DNA of 64,000 bases from an uncultured Alistipes sp. Its GTDB lineage: Bacteria; Bacteroidota; Bacteroidia; Bacteroidales; Rikenellaceae. Below are positions 43,120 to 50,969 of this stretch, one piece after another. Below the pieces are notes generated by a model. The model saw only the letters and a list, made by a program, of their open reading frames with translations. It was not told where the DNA came from and did not search any database. The position numbers were made by a program, and so were the translations under genes. How positions within the stretch are numbered: the stretch's first letter is position 1; the number at the start of each line of letters is the position of its first letter. The stretch spans positions 186,001 through 250,000 of the forward strand of contig CAJTIY010000001.1 in NCBI GenBank assembly GCA_910576555.1, written 5' to 3'.

Positions 43120-43350
43120 TCATTCGTGTGCGAAAGCAACCGTTCACGAAAGAGCGGATTGACGAGTTCGGGAACCCGTGCATTCATGAATTCTGGCATT
43201 CACGAATTCGTGAGTTCATTCACCCGATCATCCATCCTTGCACGAATCGTTTTCTGCATTCGGGCATTACCGCCGTCATTCCATCTTGCGGGAGTGATGG
43301 ATATAAGCCCCGGTTCCATGCAGTCGTTCATGAACGATCGCTTTCACGAG
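43120..43350. repeat. Cluster of TTCRTGAA-like palindromes upstream of traA
   Basis: About eight related sites occur in 230 bases. Two are perfect 12-base palindromes, CACGAATTCGTG (43201-43212) and CGTTCATGAACG (43325-43336). CATTCGTG (43121), TTCACGAA (43143), ATTCATGAAT (43182), CACGAAT (43241) and TTCACGAG (43343) are looser matches. The array looks like a repressor or partition site. The gap 43093-43717 contains no gene. Confidence 0.6.
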
Positions 43351-43594
43351 TGCAATAATAACATGCCTTTCAACCCGCTGTAATCCGTGTCCGTCCCCGG
43401 CCGTCTATGGCCGTTCGGCAGGCTTTTGCGCCTCCCGGAATCGTCGTAATATTGCACCCGGAGCGCAGCACGTCTTCGCAGCGGCACATGACCCTCACCG
43501 CACAACCGCGTCGCAGACGACGACCGGGAGAATCCCTTGATTTCGGAAACCCGATTTTAAAGAAGTTCGGAGGATTGTTTTGTGTCTGACCTAT

Positions 43595-43664
43595 CCTGTC
43601 GCCCGACAGGAGCGAGCTGTACCTTTGTCCGACAACCTGCGGTTTGTCCGACAAAGGTGCTCGC
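43595..43664. other. Candidate origin of transfer (oriT)
   Basis: It has three structured parts upstream of mobA. The hairpin CCTGTCG / CGACAGG lies at 43595-43610. A larger inverted repeat pairs GCGAGC (43612) and ACCTTTGTC (43621) with GACAAAGGT (43650) and GCTCGC (43659). Two direct copies of TTTGTCCGACAA lie at 43624 and 43643. Nested inverted and direct repeats next to mobilisation genes are typical of oriT. No nick site can be assigned. Confidence 0.55.
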
Positions 43665-43717
43665 CCTGCGGGGCGGATGCGGCGCTCCCGAGTCGCGCCA
43701 CTTTTTTTGATGATGAT

Positions 43718-44110
43718 ATGGGAAAGAGAAATGAAAATCGACCGAGGAGTTACAAGTACTCTTTTCGCCTGAACGAGGGACAGAACCTCCGTTTCGGGCA
43801 GATGCTCCGGGAGGCCGGATCGGAGGAGAACCGCAGCCGCTTTATCGTCGGCCGCATCTTCGGCGAACCTTTTACGGTGATCAGACGCGACCCCTCGAAG
43901 ACGGAGTTCGTGGCCCGGCTGAACGACTTTTACTACCAGTTCCAGCGCATCGGCAACAACTACAACCAAGTAGTCAAGGCCATCAACACGCACTTTTCGT
44001 CGGCAACCATACCCCGTCAAATTGCCGCACTGGAACAGCGGACGAGCGATCTGAAGGCCCTGAGCGTAGAGATTCTGGACCTCGCCAAACAGTTGGCGAA
44101 GCAGTGGTAG
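43718..44110 (+). CDS. MobA-like relaxosome accessory protein
   Basis: This 130-residue basic protein has a ribbon-helix-helix-like N-terminal part (YKYSFRLNEGQNLRFGQMLREAGSEENRSRFIVGRIF). Its C-terminal helix has FQRIGNNYNQVVKAINTHFS, the signature of MobC-type relaxosome proteins. It should bind oriT and help the relaxase. The frame is open upstream, but the ATG at 43718 gives the right start (MGKRNENRPRSYKYSFRL). The stop overlaps the relaxase GTG start. Confidence 0.85.
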   Translation: MGKRNENRPRSYKYSFRLNEGQNLRFGQMLREAGSEENRSRFIVGRIFGEPFTVIRRDPSKTEFVARLNDFYYQFQRIGNNYNQVVKAINTHFSSATIPRQIAALEQRTSDLKALSVEILDLAKQLAKQW

Positions 44111-45327
44111 CCAACATCCGCTCGGGCGCGACGGTCGGCGGCGCGCTCTACTACAACAAAGAAAAGGTCGACCGGGGCGACGCCGAAGTGCTCTTTACGC
44201 AGGGCATGCTGCCGCCGCTGGCAAACGACGGCCGGCTCGATATGGAGGCCTGCATGGAGAGTTTCATGCCCTATTTACATGCCAACCGGCGAACAAAGAA
44301 CACCGTTTTCCACACCTCGCTCAACCCCGCGCCGGAGGACCGGCTGACAGACGGGCAGCTCCGGGAGATTGCCGCCGAGTATATGGAGCGGATGGGCTAC
44401 GGACAGCAGCCCTACATCGTTTTCAAGCACAGGGACATCGACCGCGAACACCTGCATATCGTCTCGCTGCGCATCGACGCGGAGGGGCGCAAGCTGCCGC
44501 ACGACTTCGAGGCGCGCCGCTCGATGGAGATACTGCGCGAGCTGGAGCGCAAATACGGCCTGCACCCCGCCGTGCCGGGGCAGGAGCAGGGAGCGGCGGA
44601 TGAACTGCGGAAGGTCGATTACAAGGCAGGCGACATCAAACAGCAGATCCAATCCTCGGTGCGGGAGTGTCTGAAACGATATCGGTGCGCATCGTTCGGG
44701 GAATTTAGGACCCTGCTGGAATGCTATAATATTCAAGTTATGGAGATGACCGGCACGGTCGAGGGGCGCGACTATGCAGGGATTGTCTACGGTGCGATGG
44801 GTGACGACGGCTATGGTCGCGGCAAACCCATCAAATCGAGCCGCATCGGGCGGGACGTGGGATATGAAGCCTTGCAGCGGTACTACGCCCGCTCGAAAGA
44901 GACGCTGCGCGAGCCGGGCGCTCTGGACGAGCTGCAGAGCAAGGTGCGCAACACCGTGCTGACGTCATGGTCGAAAGACTCCTTCTGTCGGCATCTGCGC
45001 GAGAAGGGCGTCGATGCCGTATTTCGGACCAATCCGACGGGCCGCATCTACGGCGCGACGTTCGTGGACCACCGCAGCGGCATTGTCGCCAACGGCTCGG
45101 CGCTCGGCAAGTTCTACGCAGCGAACGTCTTCAATGCGCTTTACGGGCGGTCGCAGCAGCCGGCAATAGGGCCGTCGCGACGGCCCGAGGCACGCTCGTG
45201 GCAGGAGGCCTACCCGGCCGCGCATCCCGCCCGGGAGATACTGGAACTGTTCGACCTCCAAGCCAATGAGGAGCGCCAACTGGAGCAACGGAGAAAGAAA
45301 AAGAAGAGGAGGAAACAATTACGTTAA
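44104..45327 (+). CDS. MobB relaxase (MOBP type)
   Basis: This is a 407-residue relaxase with the start MVANIRSGATVGGALYYNKEKV. The metal-binding His cluster is HRDIDREHLHIVSLRID, the three-His motif of the MOBP family, and the C-terminus ends in a Lys/Arg run. It should nick oriT and lead the strand through the channel. Start codon GTG at 44104. In the usual arrangement the coupling-protein gene is nearby, but here it is 16 kb away. Confidence 0.92.
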   Translation: MVANIRSGATVGGALYYNKEKVDRGDAEVLFTQGMLPPLANDGRLDMEACMESFMPYLHANRRTKNTVFHTSLNPAPEDRLTDGQLREIAAEYMERMGYGQQPYIVFKHRDIDREHLHIVSLRIDAEGRKLPHDFEARRSMEILRELERKYGLHPAVPGQEQGAADELRKVDYKAGDIKQQIQSSVRECLKRYRCASFGEFRTLLECYNIQVMEMTGTVEGRDYAGIVYGAMGDDGYGRGKPIKSSRIGRDVGYEALQRYYARSKETLREPGALDELQSKVRNTVLTSWSKDSFCRHLREKGVDAVFRTNPTGRIYGATFVDHRSGIVANGSALGKFYAANVFNALYGRSQQPAIGPSRRPEARSWQEAYPAAHPAREILELFDLQANEERQLEQRRKKKKRRKQLR

Positions 45328-45449
45328 ATGCTTCCTCCAGTATGATTGCCTCTTTGCCTATAATTCAACGTCATCCATGCATTCTTAAGCAAGTTCTATG
45401 TTGATTCGGCGGCGCCCTGTTTGTCGCCCGGCAAATTCAGTGTGATAAA

Positions 45450-46019
45450 TTACTTCTTATACCCAATCTGCCGCCGTTGATGCTGCGCTTTGGGAATTTT
45501 GACCGAGAGAGCCGCGATGGCCTCGTAGATGTTGTCCAGCTCTTTTCGGACGTCCTCCGAGAGGTCGTTCACAGCCTCGGCATTCTCTTCGTCGTTGCGC
45601 TCCAGCAAGGCCAGCTTCGCCCGGATTTCAGACAGCTCGGCCGTCACGGTCGTCGTGGTCGTAATGTAGTTGCGCATGGCGACGAAAGCCCGCATGATAG
45701 CTATACTCGTCTGAATTGCAACCGGGCTTTTCAGCACGGCCGAAAGCATGGAAACACCTTGTTCGGTAAAGGCATACGGATTGCGGCGCAGGCCCATCGT
45801 GATGGAATTGGTTATCACAATCTGTGATTTCCAATTTTCCGTTTCCGCATCGGTCAGTTGGAACATGAAGTCGACCGGAAACCGTTCTGCATTGCGTTTG
45901 ACGGCTTGGTTCAGCGCACTGGTCGTTACGCCATACAATGCGGCGAGGTCCCGGTCGAGCATCACACGCTGGCCGCGGATTTCGTAGATTTTGTTCTGGA
46001 TGACGGTTATCTCATTCAT
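45450..46019 (-). CDS. ORF6N domain protein
   Basis: This 189-residue protein has an N-terminal ORF6N domain (IQNKIYEIRGQRVMLDRDLAALYGVTTSALNQAVKRN, with FMFQLT) and a helical C-terminal region. Such KilA-N-like proteins are common on phages and mobile elements and bind DNA. It faces the mob genes and starts the cargo region, 24 bases downstream of the nucleotidyltransferase-HEPN gene on the same strand. Confidence 0.88.
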   Translation of the reverse strand: MNEITVIQNKIYEIRGQRVMLDRDLAALYGVTTSALNQAVKRNAERFPVDFMFQLTDAETENWKSQIVITNSITMGLRRNPYAFTEQGVSMLSAVLKSPVAIQTSIAIMRAFVAMRNYITTTTTVTAELSEIRAKLALLERNDEENAEAVNDLSEDVRKELDNIYEAIAALSVKIPKAQHQRRQIGYKK

Positions 46020-46043
46020 AAGTTCGGGCGGGGCGGTAGCGGG

Positions 46044-46940
46044 TTATTTCTTGATCTGGCTCTCGTAGTAGGCGATACGCTCGCGGCAGACCTTTTCGAC
46101 GATTTGCTTCAACTGTTCGACTTTCGGCGTTAACGCATCGACATCTTCTTTTGTGACGATGAAATTCTTTTTGTTGTAACGAGCCTCCAGATAGGCCCGC
46201 CGTAAGAGAGCGAATAACCGTTTTCCCTGCTCCGTATCTCGTGGAAACACTTTCATCAATTCCAACGTGTAGCATTTGCTCTTATCGAGCAGAAATTCAA
46301 GGTCGTGTTCCTTATGCCCATAAAGGGCATACACCAACGGAATAGCTTTAATGAGATTTTCAGTTGCCTGATGCAATAAGAAAATAGCCTTCTGATAGTT
46401 GGAATCGTTATAATAAAAATTAGCTCCTTTTATAAAATCTACACCATCAGAAAATCTCTCATCATAATATTCATTAGCTATTTCTTTGATTTTTGCATAA
46501 TTCAATTTTTTGGGTGTTGCCAACTGATATTCTTCCGTATTGTAAAGCATCACCCCTTCGGTTATAGCATCGACATAAAAATAGCGTCCCTCCGACAGTG
46601 CATTGTTCAGCTTAGAGATACTTTCGCTCACAAGCTGGACTTTGGTAACTTCGTGTTCTTCTTTGCCCTCCGCAAAGCGATCGCGAATGCGGGTTTCCAG
46701 ATTACTCTCGCTTTTTCCCAGCCGCTTCTTGGAGACAACCAGAATATCGTAGTCGCTGTTGAACTCGATCAAACCGCCTACGTAATCCTCGGTTACATCG
46801 TGGCGGACGAACGTGTTCTTCGCATAGCTTCCGAAAAGTATAATCATTCCGACATCCTGTATCTCTTCTCGTATCAATGACACGAGCTGGTGCAGATCGC
46901 GCTGTACGAACTTGGGTAAAAAGTCTATTGAGGTCTTCAT
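46044..46940 (-). CDS. Nucleotidyltransferase-HEPN fusion protein
   Basis: This is a 298-residue protein. The N-terminal half is a minimal nucleotidyltransferase domain with GSYAKNTFV and the Asp pair in NSDYDILVV. The C-terminal half (about 160-290) is a HEPN domain with YQKAIFLLHQATENLIKAIPLVY and LEARYNKKNF. In separate form these make MNT-HEPN toxin-antitoxin pairs. The fused form may be self-regulated, and its targets are unknown. The gene is AT-rich relative to the ICE backbone. I chose the start at 46940 over one 14 codons upstream. Confidence 0.85.
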   Translation of the reverse strand: MKTSIDFLPKFVQRDLHQLVSLIREEIQDVGMIILFGSYAKNTFVRHDVTEDYVGGLIEFNSDYDILVVSKKRLGKSESNLETRIRDRFAEGKEEHEVTKVQLVSESISKLNNALSEGRYFYVDAITEGVMLYNTEEYQLATPKKLNYAKIKEIANEYYDERFSDGVDFIKGANFYYNDSNYQKAIFLLHQATENLIKAIPLVYALYGHKEHDLEFLLDKSKCYTLELMKVFPRDTEQGKRLFALLRRAYLEARYNKKNFIVTKEDVDALTPKVEQLKQIVEKVCRERIAYYESQIKK

Positions 46941-47164
46941 ATCCACAAAATTACGCAGATTTTTCCAATAAAACATACTCAATAGGTATAAATTTAGAAA
47001 TAATCATTATATTTGTCCCTAATTCCTTCTAAAGGCATTTCGTTGTACTGGGGCAACATAGGTTGTCCATGAACGAATGGAAATTGCAACTACGATGCAA
47101 ACTTTAAGGAATTATCAGAATTCGGCATAGCCGACGGACATAACTATAAAGGGTAAACAACTCT
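46941..47164. other. Intergenic region with promoter-like box, no gene
   Basis: It is AT-rich. TATATTTG (47008-47015, plus strand) exactly fits the -7 consensus TAnnTTTG, but no -33 box is clear. TATAAAG / CTTTATA (about 47143-47169) forms a small hairpin. It may be the promoter and leader of the RNA that follows. Confidence 0.45.
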
Positions 47165-47345
47165 TTATACCTTGTGTAAACTTGGGACCCTCTTTGGAGG
47201 TTGTTTGATTCAGGTATAATGGTTGTCAGTCCTTGTTATGTTCTGTCCCTTTGTGGGCAGAACAAGCAAGGGCGCAGGACAGCTTCTGAATCAAGGTTCC
47301 CAAGACCAACACAAGGGGCTGACACCGCGCCCCTTTTTATTTTTT
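47165..47345 (+). ncRNA. Candidate structured small RNA with intrinsic terminator
   Basis: No gene fits here. A nested set of stems closes in order: CCTTGTGT (47170) with ACACAAGG (47309), CTTGGGA (47181) with TCCCAAG (47298), TTGATTCAG (47205) with CTGAATCAA (47286), GTCCT (47229) with AGGAC (47276), TTGTT (47233) with AACAA (47261), and a tip TTCTGTCCC / GGGCAGAA (47241-47262). AAGGGGC / GCCCCTT (47313-47335) then forms a terminator followed by a long T-run. The closing stem and terminator share bases, so they compete. The long rod with bulges recalls 6S RNA, but family identity is unproven. Confidence 0.6.
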
Positions 47346-47635
47346 GCCAGGGCGCAATCACCAACTACTCATCCCAGCGAGTTATGACGTCCGGCGCCCT
47401 CCGAACTCCAGCAGACATACACATACGGCTTGCATCCGCGGCTTCCCGAGCTGCGGATGGATGCGGTATGCGACTTTGCGCCACGGCATATCCCGATCCG
47501 AGAGAAAATACAACGAAAGGATTCCCGTCCTCTTAAACAGATGTCCGCTTCCGAATCGTAAGAGAAGTCTTTGCAACCCGACAATTCAATGACAATCACG
47601 ATTCGGAGGGCGGATGTCGCCGATCCCGACGACAG

Positions 47636-48679
47636 ATGCTACGGCCCGATACCTCGAACCATACCGGTAATCCCGGATTGCACTCCGTCGACCGACCGTC
47701 GATGCAAGAGGGTATGCCGTCGTTCACGATACCGAGGACGGTTACTCGCAACACCCGAGCGTCCGTGACGGAGATTCCCTATACCATCGGTTTCCTGGGC
47801 GGCTTCAGAGATTATCGCCACAACTCGGATTTCATAGATGAAGCGCTTGATTACTATTGTGGGCGGCATGCGTGTTTGCGTGTGCTGGTGTCACCGACCT
47901 GTGAGAGTGAAACACGCCTTGCAACGCGCATTCTTGCAGCCCGCAAAACACGCCCGGAGATAGAGGTCGTCTCGGTCATTGCGACAGCACATCTGCGGAG
48001 CTATGAAAGAAGCGGGACGGGTTCGACGGTCATGCACCGCAACCGAATCATCGCTGGCTCTGACTACCATATTGTTGTTGCTCCTGAAACGTCCATAGGC
48101 GATTACAAGGTACAACTTTACGATTTGTTCATTGCCCAATGCGACCTGATTCTATACAATAACTACGGAAACAATAAGACCGACCCGTTTCTAATCCACG
48201 CACGCCAACTCGGCGTTCCGGTTCCGATAGCGTTTCTTCCGAAGTTCACCGCGGATGCAACGGACATCAAAAAAGTACTCGACGCGAGTTTAGCTTATCT
48301 ACGAGCCAATGACTTTCGCGTGCCGGCCGAGAAACTGCCGCAGGTGTTTCTGCGCCATTGGGCCTCGCAACCCGAGCTGGAGCATTATGCACGAATCTCT
48401 TGCCCGGAGGATGTGGCGGCTGTATTCCGTTTGAACAACGACAATATCCGGCTCAAGATATTCGCCTATGCGCTGGCTATTCATGCGAACTTCTGGGCCA
48501 ACCCGGAATGCTGCGATGCCGACAGCGTGCATGTGCTCTATCGTCTCTTTTGCCGACAACTCGACCGGATTGCTGAGGCGCGCGCATCGGGTCAGTCGCC
48601 CGAACGGTTCGAGTTGTTCGACTTCGACAGACAACTGAAAGACGTTCACCGCCAATCGCGCGTGGTCGTCCGACCATAA
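47636..48679 (+). CDS. Hypothetical protein, possible SLOG-like domain
   Basis: The frame has up to 347 residues, and starts at 47702 or 47714 are also plausible. The conserved-looking part begins about residue 48 (IPYTIGFLGGFRDYRHNSDFIDEAL), with Rossmann-like alternation. It has HRNRIIAGSDYHIVV and CDLILYNNYGNNKTDPFLIHARQLGVPVPIAF, which recall SLOG nucleotide-binding proteins (RNxxI, then a Gly-Thr/Asp strand and a final A-x-x-x-G-x-P-V). The C-terminal 130 residues are helical and unrecognised. The family assignment is a guess from pattern. Confidence 0.55.
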   Translation: MLRPDTSNHTGNPGLHSVDRPSMQEGMPSFTIPRTVTRNTRASVTEIPYTIGFLGGFRDYRHNSDFIDEALDYYCGRHACLRVLVSPTCESETRLATRILAARKTRPEIEVVSVIATAHLRSYERSGTGSTVMHRNRIIAGSDYHIVVAPETSIGDYKVQLYDLFIAQCDLILYNNYGNNKTDPFLIHARQLGVPVPIAFLPKFTADATDIKKVLDASLAYLRANDFRVPAEKLPQVFLRHWASQPELEHYARISCPEDVAAVFRLNNDNIRLKIFAYALAIHANFWANPECCDADSVHVLYRLFCRQLDRIAEARASGQSPERFELFDFDRQLKDVHRQSRVVVRP

Positions 48680-48757
48680 AATCCCTTGAAATCTATTTAT
48701 CCACTTATCGTCGAAGCCAATCCAATGCAGAAATGTGGTAAACTGAAAAAAGGGAGC

Positions 48758-48786
48758 GGAGCGCGAGGCTCATAACCTCGTGCTCC
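48758..48786 (+). ncRNA. tRNA-like anticodon-arm hairpin, possible tRNA remnant
   Basis: GGAGCGCGAGG and CCTCGTGCTCC pair over 11 positions (one G-U) around the loop CTCATAA, which is exactly a tRNA-Met anticodon loop (CAT). No D arm, T arm or acceptor stem could be found, so it is not a functional tRNA. Confidence 0.35.
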
Positions 48787-48795
48787 GTTAAAATA

Positions 48796-48908
48796 CCCCG
48801 GCTTCATGCCACCCGACTTGAAGACCGGGGGTGAGGGAACCTATTCATCGGCGGCCTGCGCACTCTTGCAATCAACTCGCAGACCACGATGGAGTTCCCT
48901 CATTTTTT
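48796..48908 (+). terminator. Multi-stem terminator region after the unknown gene
   Basis: CCCCGG (48796) with CCGGGG (48825) forms one hairpin, extended by CTTCA / TGAAG. GAGGGAAC (48833) then pairs with GTTCCCTC (48893) around an inner CTGCG / CGCAG stem and runs into ATTTTTT. The extent suggests a structured 3' end or a separate small RNA. Confidence 0.5.
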
Positions 48909-48919
48909 ATAAGTCCAAA

Positions 48920-49528
48920 TTAGTCCAATTTGTCACCCACGAAATACGCAAGAACAATATAGGTAGGCATATAATCTTTCAGCGCCACTTTCAACACATC
49001 GAGCGTTTTGGTGATTTCCCACCTGACGCGCCGAACCGACAGATCGTATTTCTCTGATATTTCCTTGTGAGACAAAAAGCGAAAACGGCTATCAACGAAA
49101 ATCTCACGAGTAAGTTTCGGAAGTTTTGCAAGCTCGCGGCGAATGATCTGTTCAACGTCGGACGAAAACAGGCGATTGTTGATCTCCTCGTTCTCCAAAG
49201 ACCGACGGCTGATCTGTAAATTCCAATCTTCGTTGTCGTGGATTTCCCGATGAATTTTGTTGTGGATATTCAAAGACCGAATGTGTTCGCAACAAGCGTT
49301 TTTAATGATTTGTACGATATACATCCGATAGTCGCCCTTTTGCGGGTCAAGCGTCTCCTTATTCTCCCACAGGCGCACGAAGCTATCGGAAACAAGATCT
49401 TCGGCTATCGCTCTGTCTCGGACATAGGAAAAAGCGAGCAATTTATACGATTCGATGTTGGCGAAGAAGTGTTTGCCGACCTCTTCGAATGTAAAATCCG
49501 GATTATATATCGTTGCCGTTTCGCCCAT
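48920..49528 (-). CDS. ECF sigma factor of the polysaccharide utilisation locus
   Basis: This is a 202-residue sigma-70-family protein. Region 2 is at about 25-90 (YKLLAFSYVRDRAIAEDLVSDSFVRLW) and region 4 at about 130-185 (LPKLTREIFVDSRFRFLSHKEISEKYDLSVRRVRWEI). An unusual hydrophobic tail (YMPTYIVLAYFVG) follows. It is divergent from fecR, the usual layout in Bacteroidetes, and should be held inactive by FecR until SusC senses its glycan. Its own housekeeping-type promoter is clear upstream. Confidence 0.92.
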   Translation of the reverse strand: MGETATIYNPDFTFEEVGKHFFANIESYKLLAFSYVRDRAIAEDLVSDSFVRLWENKETLDPQKGDYRMYIVQIIKNACCEHIRSLNIHNKIHREIHDNEDWNLQISRRSLENEEINNRLFSSDVEQIIRRELAKLPKLTREIFVDSRFRFLSHKEISEKYDLSVRRVRWEITKTLDVLKVALKDYMPTYIVLAYFVGDKLD

Positions 49529-49615
49529 ATCTGCGATAAATCATCACAAAGATAGCGCAAGTCGAATACAGTATCAAATTTATTTGAATACTATTAAGAC
49601 GCTGCTGATCTGATG

Positions 49616-49645
49616 CAAAGATAGTTTTTTTTGGATGAGGAACAA
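49616..49645 (-). promoter_or_regulatory. Promoter of the ECF sigma factor gene
   Basis: On the minus strand, TTG (49645-49643), a 19-base spacer and TATCTTTG (49623-49616). An imperfect palindrome, GTATCAAAT / ATTTGaATAC (49571-49591), lies between promoter and gene and may be an operator. The rest of 49529-49834 is AT-rich without genes. Confidence 0.65.
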
Positions 49646-49834
49646 ATTTTAGCCGGAGTTGGTTGGACGAAATCCAGTAAATCGCCCCACACGAATAAAG
49701 GATTATATGCGGCAACCCGTTTGTAAAAAAATTATATAATATTTTCAAAATATTTATTTGCGCATTTTTGCGATTTTTTCTGTCCCACCCCCTGTCCTTA
49801 TGCGTATTATATTAAAACAACCACAAATAAGACT

Positions 49835-50776
49835 ATGCAAAAAGAAATCATATATCGTTATCTCATCGGGAAATCTACTCCCGAAGAGGAACTCGCCATC
49901 AAAGAGTGGTATTATCGGAATCCGGACGAATGCCAGAAGGAAATCGACGAAGTGCGATTCTTATTCGAGGGTGCGTTGCTCCATTATGCAATCGGAAAAC
50001 CCGAGGCAAGGGTCACGCGTAAACCTCGGGGGCTGCGGCTGAATATCCGGCGCGTGATGCGCGTCGCCGCGGTCATTGCACTCCTGGTCGGCTGCATGTT
50101 CGGAATGCGGGAACTGGCATTTCATAGGGTTTCGGGCCAGATGACGGCGTTCGAGGTTCCGGCCGGCCAACGGATTGCAATTGATTTGTCCGACGGGACC
50201 CGCGTGTGGCTCAACTCGGAATCGAGAATCGAATATCCTGCCGTTTTCGGCCGCCGATCACGCAAGGTGAAAATTTCGGGCGAGGCGATGTTCGACGTCG
50301 TGCCGGATGCCAATCGTCCGTTTACCGTCGAGACCTTCGCTTCGACGATCGAAGTGCTGGGTACAAAATTCAACGTCGAAGCCGATGAAGCAGCCGGACG
50401 GTTCTCGACGACTCTGATCCGCGGCAAGGTGAAGGTTTCGACCGAGGGGCAGGAAGTTGTGTTGCATCCCGATCAAACGGTCGACCTCGTAAACGGCAAT
50501 CTGGTCGTGGTACCCACCGACGACCCGGCAACCTTACTATGGACAGAGGGCATTTTGAGTATGAAGAACGTGTCGTTCGAGGAGCTGATGACGAAATTCG
50601 AGAAACTCTACGACGTGCGGATCGTCTACCGCTGCCAGACCATGCCCGTCATCGAGTTTTCGAGTGGAAAAATCCGCGTTGCGGATGGCATCGACCATGC
50701 GCTCCGCGTGTTACAGCACGTTTCGAAATTCGATTACGAGCGTGATGAACAGAGCAACATCATTTACATCAAATAA
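49835..50776 (+). CDS. FecR-family anti-sigma factor
   Basis: This 313-residue protein has a cytoplasmic N-terminal domain (about 1-70). One membrane segment lies at about 73-92 (VAAVIALLVGCMFGM). The periplasmic FecR domain has GQRIAIDLSDGTRVWLNSESRIEYP, EAMFDVVPDANRPFTVET and VLGTKFNVEA. The last 80 residues form the STN-contacting C-terminal domain. It relays the signal from the SusC STN domain to the sigma factor on the opposite strand. Confidence 0.93.
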   Translation: MQKEIIYRYLIGKSTPEEELAIKEWYYRNPDECQKEIDEVRFLFEGALLHYAIGKPEARVTRKPRGLRLNIRRVMRVAAVIALLVGCMFGMRELAFHRVSGQMTAFEVPAGQRIAIDLSDGTRVWLNSESRIEYPAVFGRRSRKVKISGEAMFDVVPDANRPFTVETFASTIEVLGTKFNVEADEAAGRFSTTLIRGKVKVSTEGQEVVLHPDQTVDLVNGNLVVVPTDDPATLLWTEGILSMKNVSFEELMTKFEKLYDVRIVYRCQTMPVIEFSSGKIRVADGIDHALRVLQHVSKFDYERDEQSNIIYIK

Positions 50777-50885
50777 GAGAATAAACCACTGCAAGAGAAT
50801 AACGGAATGTTCAACTCGGGAAAAACGTCCAAGCCTATGAAATAAATCGGAATTGAGAATTTTACTTCTCTATTTATAAAAAAAG

Positions 50886-50910
50886 CCTACGGATCTGGAA
50901 CATCCGCAGG
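50886..50910 (+). other. Hairpin in the susC leader
   Basis: CCTACGGAT and ATCCGCAGG pair (one mismatch) around a 7-base loop in the 193-base untranslated stretch between fecR and susC. It lacks a T-run, so it is more likely a leader structure than a terminator. Confidence 0.45.
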
Positions 50911-50969
50911 CCGGCAATAGAGATGTGTTTCAGCCCACAATAAACTATTACCTTTAATTCTACAAAAGT

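Noticed and set aside
48758..48786. A functional tRNA-Met gene
   Set aside because: Only the anticodon arm can be formed. Acceptor, D and T arms are missing.
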